Part shown: one piece after another, positions 34,108 to 37,912 of the stretch
Position numbering within the stretch: the stretch's first letter is position 1
Layout of the letters: each line of letters opens with the position of its first letter
Origin: Candidatus Stackebrandtia faecavium
GTDB taxonomy: Bacteria; Actinomycetota; Actinomycetes; Mycobacteriales; Micromonosporaceae
Assembly (NCBI GenBank): GCA_019112895.1
Contig: DXIM01000007.1
Coordinates: 1-37,912 of the forward strand
Length of the DNA: 37,912 nt
Direction of reading: 5' to 3'
Made by a program: the position numbers and the translations under genes
The notes under the pieces: model-generated
The model's database searches: none
The model's input: only the letters and a program-made list of their open reading frames with translations
What the model was told of the DNA's origin: nothing

Positions 34108-34563
34108 GTGCTGTTTGCAGCTTCGGCAGAAGGCGGCGGCGGTCTGCTGCTGCCCGGAATCATCATCGCGTTGATGTTGGCCATGTACTTCTTCATGATC
34201 CGTCCGCAGAACAAGCGGCGGAAAGAAATGATGGAGAAGCAACGTCAGGCTGGTCCTGGTCAGACGATCGTCACGATCGGTGGCCTGCACGCCACAATCA
34301 TCGACTCCGACGACTCGACCGTCACCCTCGAAGTGAGTCCCGGAGTTATGTGCGTATACGAACGCGGTTCGATCGCGCGGGTCGTTGACGAAGAGACCAC
34401 CGAAAGCGCAGAATCAACCGACGCATCAGAGGACGACTCGGACACGGATTCCGTGGACGACAGTGCCTCGACTGCCGATGACGAGAAAAAAGACGAAGCA
34501 GAAAAAGAGTCGTCTGACGCCAAATCCAGCGATAAGCCGTTGGCCGACGGCACGCAAAACTGA
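34108..34563 (+). CDS. yajC: Preprotein translocase auxiliary subunit YajC
   Basis: 151 residues. One membrane span (LLLPGIIIALMLAMYFFMI) followed by RPQNKRRKEM, then the compact domain with PGQTIVTIGGLHATI; these are the family marks. YajC sits with SecDF at the Sec translocon. The last 55 residues are an extreme Asp/Glu/Ser tail of low complexity. The GTG at 34108 has AAAGG eight bases upstream; an open extension to 34081 lacks a ribosome site. secD follows after 85 bases. Confidence 0.93.
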   Translation: MLFAASAEGGGGLLLPGIIIALMLAMYFFMIRPQNKRRKEMMEKQRQAGPGQTIVTIGGLHATIIDSDDSTVTLEVSPGVMCVYERGSIARVVDEETTESAESTDASEDDSDTDSVDDSASTADDEKKDEAEKESSDAKSSDKPLADGTQN

Positions 34564-34648
34564 CGTTGGCGCGTAAAGGCGCTGTGGTGACGGCTTGACG
34601 GAATTCTTCCCCTAGATTCCGGCGCCGATTTGAGGAGAGTAAACGGCT

Positions 34649-36613
34649 GTGGCTCGTAGGCGAAAAGGGATAGCCCGCAAACAAATGCGCGTGTTTCCCT
34701 ACTTCATGTCGCTTTTGGTGATTGTAGGTCTACTGTGGCTGGCGGTGTTCGCCGGCGCAGGTTTCAAGGGCTTCCCCACACCAAAGCTCGGTTTGGACCT
34801 GCAAGGCGGCATGACGATGACGCTGCGCGCCTCCCTGCCCAACGGCGAAACGCCGAATGGTGATCAACTGGAGCAGGCGCGTCAAATCATCGAGAACCGT
34901 GTCAACGGTACCGGTGTCGCCGAGCCCGAGGTTTACGTCGAAGGCTCCAACAACATCGTCGTGAACGTCGCGGGTAAGCAGACGAACCAGGAGGAGATGC
35001 GCGAGATCGGTGCTCCCGCCGAACTGCGTTTCCGTGAAGTCGTCGGCACCCCGGCTCAGGACTTGAGCGCGCAGAATCCGGAAGAATTCGAAGAAGAAGC
35101 CGCGAAGGAAGGCGACGACTCCCAGGACGCTGAGGGCCAGGACAGTGAAACCCCCAGCGACGAGGAGAGCGCGTCCGGCTCCGACGACGAATCGGCGAAA
35201 GAATCCGAGGACGCCAAGGACGACGAGTCCAAGGGCGAAGAATCCGGGGACGAGAAGTCCAAGGATGAGGATGACGCCAAGGGCGAAGAGAACAAAGAAA
35301 GCGACGCCCTGAAAGAAAAGCGCGAGAAGGTCCTCGGCAAGATCGACGACGAGGTCGTCAAGAGCGCCGAGGCTTTCGTGGCGCAAAAGGCCGAGCAGGG
35401 CCAGCCGGTGACGATGCAGGAAGCAGCCCAGTCCGGCGTCATGGAGGCCCTGGCTCCCTTCGGTGACCTGTCGCCCGACGACGTCGCGGTCCTGGAACCC
35501 GAAATGCAGTACTACATTCCGACGATCGGGTGCGGCCAGCTCAACGCGCGCACCCCGGGGTCGATCTCCAACATCGATAACACCGTTGTGGCGTGCAACC
35601 GCCCCAGTGAGTCGGAAGTGCAGCAGGCCAAGCAATCTGACCAACCGCCGCCGTACGTCAAGTACATGATGGCCAAGACCAACCTGATCGGCGAAGACGT
35701 ATCGACAGCCGCGGTCCAACCGGACCAGCAGGCGCCCGGACAGTGGGCCGTCGGCATCACGTTCACCTCCGATGGCACCGATAAATGGGTCAGCCTGGCC
35801 AAGCGCACGGTGAACAAGAACGTCGCGATTGTCCTTGACAACGAGGTCATTTCGGCGCCAACGATCGAACCGGGGGCCGCGAATGGTGGCCAGGTCTCGA
35901 TTTCGGGTGACTTCACCACTGAGGACGCCAACCTTCTCGCGGACCAGCTCAAATACGGTGCATTGCCAGCCGCATTCGACGTCGAAACGATCGACACCGT
36001 CTCGGCGACCTTGGGACTCGAACAGCTCAAGGCCGGCATGATTGCCGGCGGTATCGGTTTGCTCCTGGTGGTCCTGTACTGCTTCGCCTATTACCGCTTC
36101 CTTGGTGTGACGGTGATTTCGAGCCTTGTGGTCTCGGCGGCGTTGACTTATCCGATGGTGGTCATGCTCAGTCAGCAGATAGGACTGACGTTGACTCTGG
36201 CGGGTATAGCCGGGTTCATTGTGGCGGTCGGTATTACCGCTGACGCCTTCGTCGTCATGTTCGAGAGGCTGAAGGACGAAATCAAGGAGGGCCGTTCGGC
36301 ACGTAGCGCCGTACCCCGTGCCTGGGTGCGAGCGAGACGGACAATCATCTCGGCCAACGTCGTCAACTTCATGTCGGCCGTGGTCTTGTACATACTGGGC
36401 ATCGGTGTGGTGAAAGGCTTCGCGTTCGCGCTGGGTCTGTCCACCATTTCCGGGATGATCCTGGTTTTCCTGTTCACCCATCCGCTCGTCTCCGTGTTTT
36501 CCCGAGGAAAAATCATGGCTTCGCCGAAGCTGTCGGGCATTCACGTGGGCATGAACCGACCGTCGAAGCAGGCTACGGGCAAACTTGGCACTGCCGAGGC
36601 AAAGGAGTCATAA
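34649..36613 (+). CDS. secD: Protein translocase subunit SecD
   Basis: 654 residues, with six predicted membrane spans: one at residues 17-37, the others from about residue 455 on. The P1 exported head begins with LGLDLQGGMTMTL. The transmembrane motif is GITADAFVVMFERLKDEIKE, where the Asp is the proton-coupling residue. SecDF pulls proteins outward using the proton gradient. The head contains an insertion of about 75 residues (145-219, bases 35081-35305) made almost only of Glu, Asp, Ser and Lys, much longer than in most relatives. The GTG start has GAGGAG upstream. secF follows three bases after the stop. Confidence 0.96.
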   Translation: MARRRKGIARKQMRVFPYFMSLLVIVGLLWLAVFAGAGFKGFPTPKLGLDLQGGMTMTLRASLPNGETPNGDQLEQARQIIENRVNGTGVAEPEVYVEGSNNIVVNVAGKQTNQEEMREIGAPAELRFREVVGTPAQDLSAQNPEEFEEEAAKEGDDSQDAEGQDSETPSDEESASGSDDESAKESEDAKDDESKGEESGDEKSKDEDDAKGEENKESDALKEKREKVLGKIDDEVVKSAEAFVAQKAEQGQPVTMQEAAQSGVMEALAPFGDLSPDDVAVLEPEMQYYIPTIGCGQLNARTPGSISNIDNTVVACNRPSESEVQQAKQSDQPPPYVKYMMAKTNLIGEDVSTAAVQPDQQAPGQWAVGITFTSDGTDKWVSLAKRTVNKNVAIVLDNEVISAPTIEPGAANGGQVSISGDFTTEDANLLADQLKYGALPAAFDVETIDTVSATLGLEQLKAGMIAGGIGLLLVVLYCFAYYRFLGVTVISSLVVSAALTYPMVVMLSQQIGLTLTLAGIAGFIVAVGITADAFVVMFERLKDEIKEGRSARSAVPRAWVRARRTIISANVVNFMSAVVLYILGIGVVKGFAFALGLSTISGMILVFLFTHPLVSVFSRGKIMASPKLSGIHVGMNRPSKQATGKLGTAEAKES

Positions 36614-36616
36614 GCC

Positions 36617-37837
36617 GTGGCCACTAAGAATTCCTCTCAACCGGCCAAACAGTCGAATAACCCGATCGCGGTGTGGCGGAGGCTGTACAACGGGGACACC
36701 AATTTTGACTTCATCGGTCGCCGTAAGTGGTTGTACTGGATTTCGTGCATCGTCACGCTGGTCGCGATCGCGGCGATATTCGTGTTCCCGTTCAACTGGG
36801 GTATTGAGTTCGTCGGTGGTAACCAGTTCAGTGCCCAACAAGTAGAGGGCCACGAACTGCCCGATGTCGAAGATGCAGTGAAATCCACTGGTGTCGATGT
36901 GGCCTCGGGACAGACCGCAGGCAGCGAAGGCGCCAGCCGGTACATCATCCGTACCCCCGACCTTTCCCCTGAAGAGTCGTCGGCCGTTCAGGAAGCGATA
37001 GCCGGTGAACTGGGCACCGAGGCGGACGAGGTCGCGGTCTCCGAGGTCAGTTCCTCCTGGGGCGACGCCGTCAGTGAACAGGCCGTTGTCGCGCTCGTGG
37101 TGTTCCTGCTCCTCGTGTGCGGATATCTGTGGTTCCGGTACGACAGGGACATGTCCGGCGCTTCGATCATCGGTCTGCTGCAGACGCTGATCTTCACCGC
37201 CGGTATTTACGCTCTCGTCGGCTTCGAGGTCACACCTAACACGGTGATCGGTCTGCTGACGATCATGGGTTACTCCCTGTACGACAACGTCGTCGTCTTC
37301 GACAAGGTCCACGAGAACACCAAGGACATCCTGAAGCAACGCGACACGACCTACGGCGAGGGTGCTAACCGCGCCATCAACCAGACCCTGATGCGGTCGA
37401 CCAACACCTCCATCATCGGTTTGTTGCCGGTGGCGGGACTGCTGTTTGTCGGTGCCGGCCTGCTCGGTGTCGGTACGTTGACGGACCTGTCGTTGGTGCT
37501 GTTCGTCGGTATCGCGACCGGTACTTATGCGTCGCTGTTCGTCTCGTCTCCGCTGTTGGTCGACATCACCTTGATGTCTCCGGTTTACCGGGAGCACACT
37601 CGCAAGGTGCTGGAACGTCGGTCCAGGCCGGGCGCTGCGGACGAGGAAGATGACACGCCCTCCAAGAAGGTCGAACTTGAAGTCGATTCGGATGACGACG
37701 CCGACGATGAACCTTCGGTGAAGGTACTGAGTGGCGCGTCGACGGCGCCGCGACCGGGTTCGCGCCCCAAGACGTCAGCTAAGACCTCGGGCAACCGTGG
37801 TAGTTCGGGGTCGAAGAAACGCAAGAAACGGCGTTAA
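36617..37837 (+). CDS. secF: Protein translocase subunit SecF
   Basis: 406 residues. The first span is followed by NWGIEFVGGNQF, the start of the exported head. The conserved inner motif is LLTIMGYSLYDNVVVFDKVHENTKD. AAAGGAG lies ten bases before the GTG start, only three bases after secD ends, so the two are co-translated. The C-terminal tail has an acidic run (about residues 338-365) and then a basic run ending in KKRKKRR. The last 13 bases of the gene form part of a perfect palindrome at the window end. Confidence 0.95.
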   Translation: MATKNSSQPAKQSNNPIAVWRRLYNGDTNFDFIGRRKWLYWISCIVTLVAIAAIFVFPFNWGIEFVGGNQFSAQQVEGHELPDVEDAVKSTGVDVASGQTAGSEGASRYIIRTPDLSPEESSAVQEAIAGELGTEADEVAVSEVSSSWGDAVSEQAVVALVVFLLLVCGYLWFRYDRDMSGASIIGLLQTLIFTAGIYALVGFEVTPNTVIGLLTIMGYSLYDNVVVFDKVHENTKDILKQRDTTYGEGANRAINQTLMRSTNTSIIGLLPVAGLLFVGAGLLGVGTLTDLSLVLFVGIATGTYASLFVSSPLLVDITLMSPVYREHTRKVLERRSRPGAADEEDDTPSKKVELEVDSDDDADDEPSVKVLSGASTAPRPGSRPKTSAKTSGNRGSSGSKKRKKRR

Positions 37838-37912
37838 CGCTTCAACAACGTAACGGCCGCGGCATCCTAGGATGCCGCGGCCGTTACGTTGTTGAAGCGT
37901 TAACGCCGTTTC
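37825..37912. repeat. Perfect 88-bp palindrome at the window end
   Basis: Forty-four bases on each side of the centre between 37868 and 37869 (core CCTAGG) are exact reverse complements, with no spacer. The left arm includes the last 13 bases of secF with its stop codon. The symmetry is still perfect at the last base, so the full length is unknown. The inner part (AACGGCCGCGGCATCC and its mirror) could be a real secF terminator; the outer part looks like a fold-back of the secF end. Confidence 0.9.

Noticed and set aside
34573-34620. Separate promoter before secD (TTGACG ... TAGATT)
   Set aside because: The two hexamers are only 12 bases apart, too close for a standard promoter; secD is probably read from the yajC promoter.
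34730-36544. 604-residue open frame antisense to secD
   Set aside because: It mirrors the codon bias of secD, is rich in Arg/His/Gly/Val with no domain pattern, and secD on the other strand is certain.
37825-37912. Covalently closed hairpin telomere of a linear replicon
   Set aside because: Such ends are not typical of actinobacteria, whose linear replicons carry protein-capped ends; an assembly fold-back next to a terminator is simpler.
1-37912. CRISPR array, prophage, insertion sequence, tRNA or rRNA genes
   Set aside because: No regularly spaced repeats, phage or transposase motifs, or tRNA-like folds were seen by reading; no dedicated search could be run.

Overview
The window reads as chromosomal DNA of a high-G+C actinobacterium that makes phosphatidylinositol mannosides (PIMs). 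The evidence is the conserved backbone HIT protein / pgsA / patA / pimA / pdxS / yebC / ruvC-ruvA-ruvB / yajC-secD-secF, in the order remembered from mycobacteria (Rv2613c to Rv2586c). Heavily acidic segments in the exported parts of YajC, SecD and SecF would suit a salt-tolerant lineage. A Glycomycetaceae-like organism is a guess; the sequence does not prove the genus.

Layout. 0-5.6 kb: end of a HIT-family gene, a diverged EF-G paralogue on the minus strand, then the PIM operon pgsA-patA-pimA plus a small membrane protein. 5.6-11.3 kb: a two-part glycosyltransferase (minus), pdxS, a membrane-anchored FMN/[3Fe-4S] glutamate-synthase-like protein and two small, probably related membrane proteins. 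11.5-12.4 kb: yebC with a strong terminator. 12.4-31.7 kb: an accessory block of about 19 kb between yebC and ruvC. It holds an orphan carbamoyltransferase; a SelA-like PLP protein facing a LysR regulator; an SCO4848-like small membrane protein; an L,D-transpeptidase lipoprotein; a glycerolipid module (glpD, TetR regulator, alkyl-DHAP-synthase-like flavoprotein, diacylglycerol-kinase-like protein); a glucose-dehydrogenase-like enzyme; a DapC-like aminotransferase; a set matching the N-succinyl-amino-acid racemase route (M20 hydrolase, NSAR/OSBS enolase, GNAT acyltransferase, Bcr/CflA transporter); a Tat-exported phosphodiesterase-like protein; and another GNAT protein. 31.7-37.9 kb: ruvCAB and yajC-secDF.

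How the parts may work together. PgsA, PatA and PimA build PIMs from CDP-diacylglycerol and inositol phosphate. The GlpD/flavoprotein/kinase module matches Rv2249c-Rv2252 of M. tuberculosis and may adjust glycerophosphate and phosphatidate supply or make alkyl-glycerol lipids (inference). The GNAT/NSAR/M20 set can be read as D- to L-amino-acid conversion through N-succinyl intermediates. Several genes with no Shine-Dalgarno site have a -10-like hexamer exactly six bases before the start codon, which suggests leaderless transcripts. The window ends in a perfect 88-bp palindrome that includes the last codons of secF and is still matching at the last base, so a fold-back at a contig end should be excluded. 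I saw no tRNA, rRNA, CRISPR array, insertion sequence or prophage gene. The longest intergenic gap is about 290 bases.
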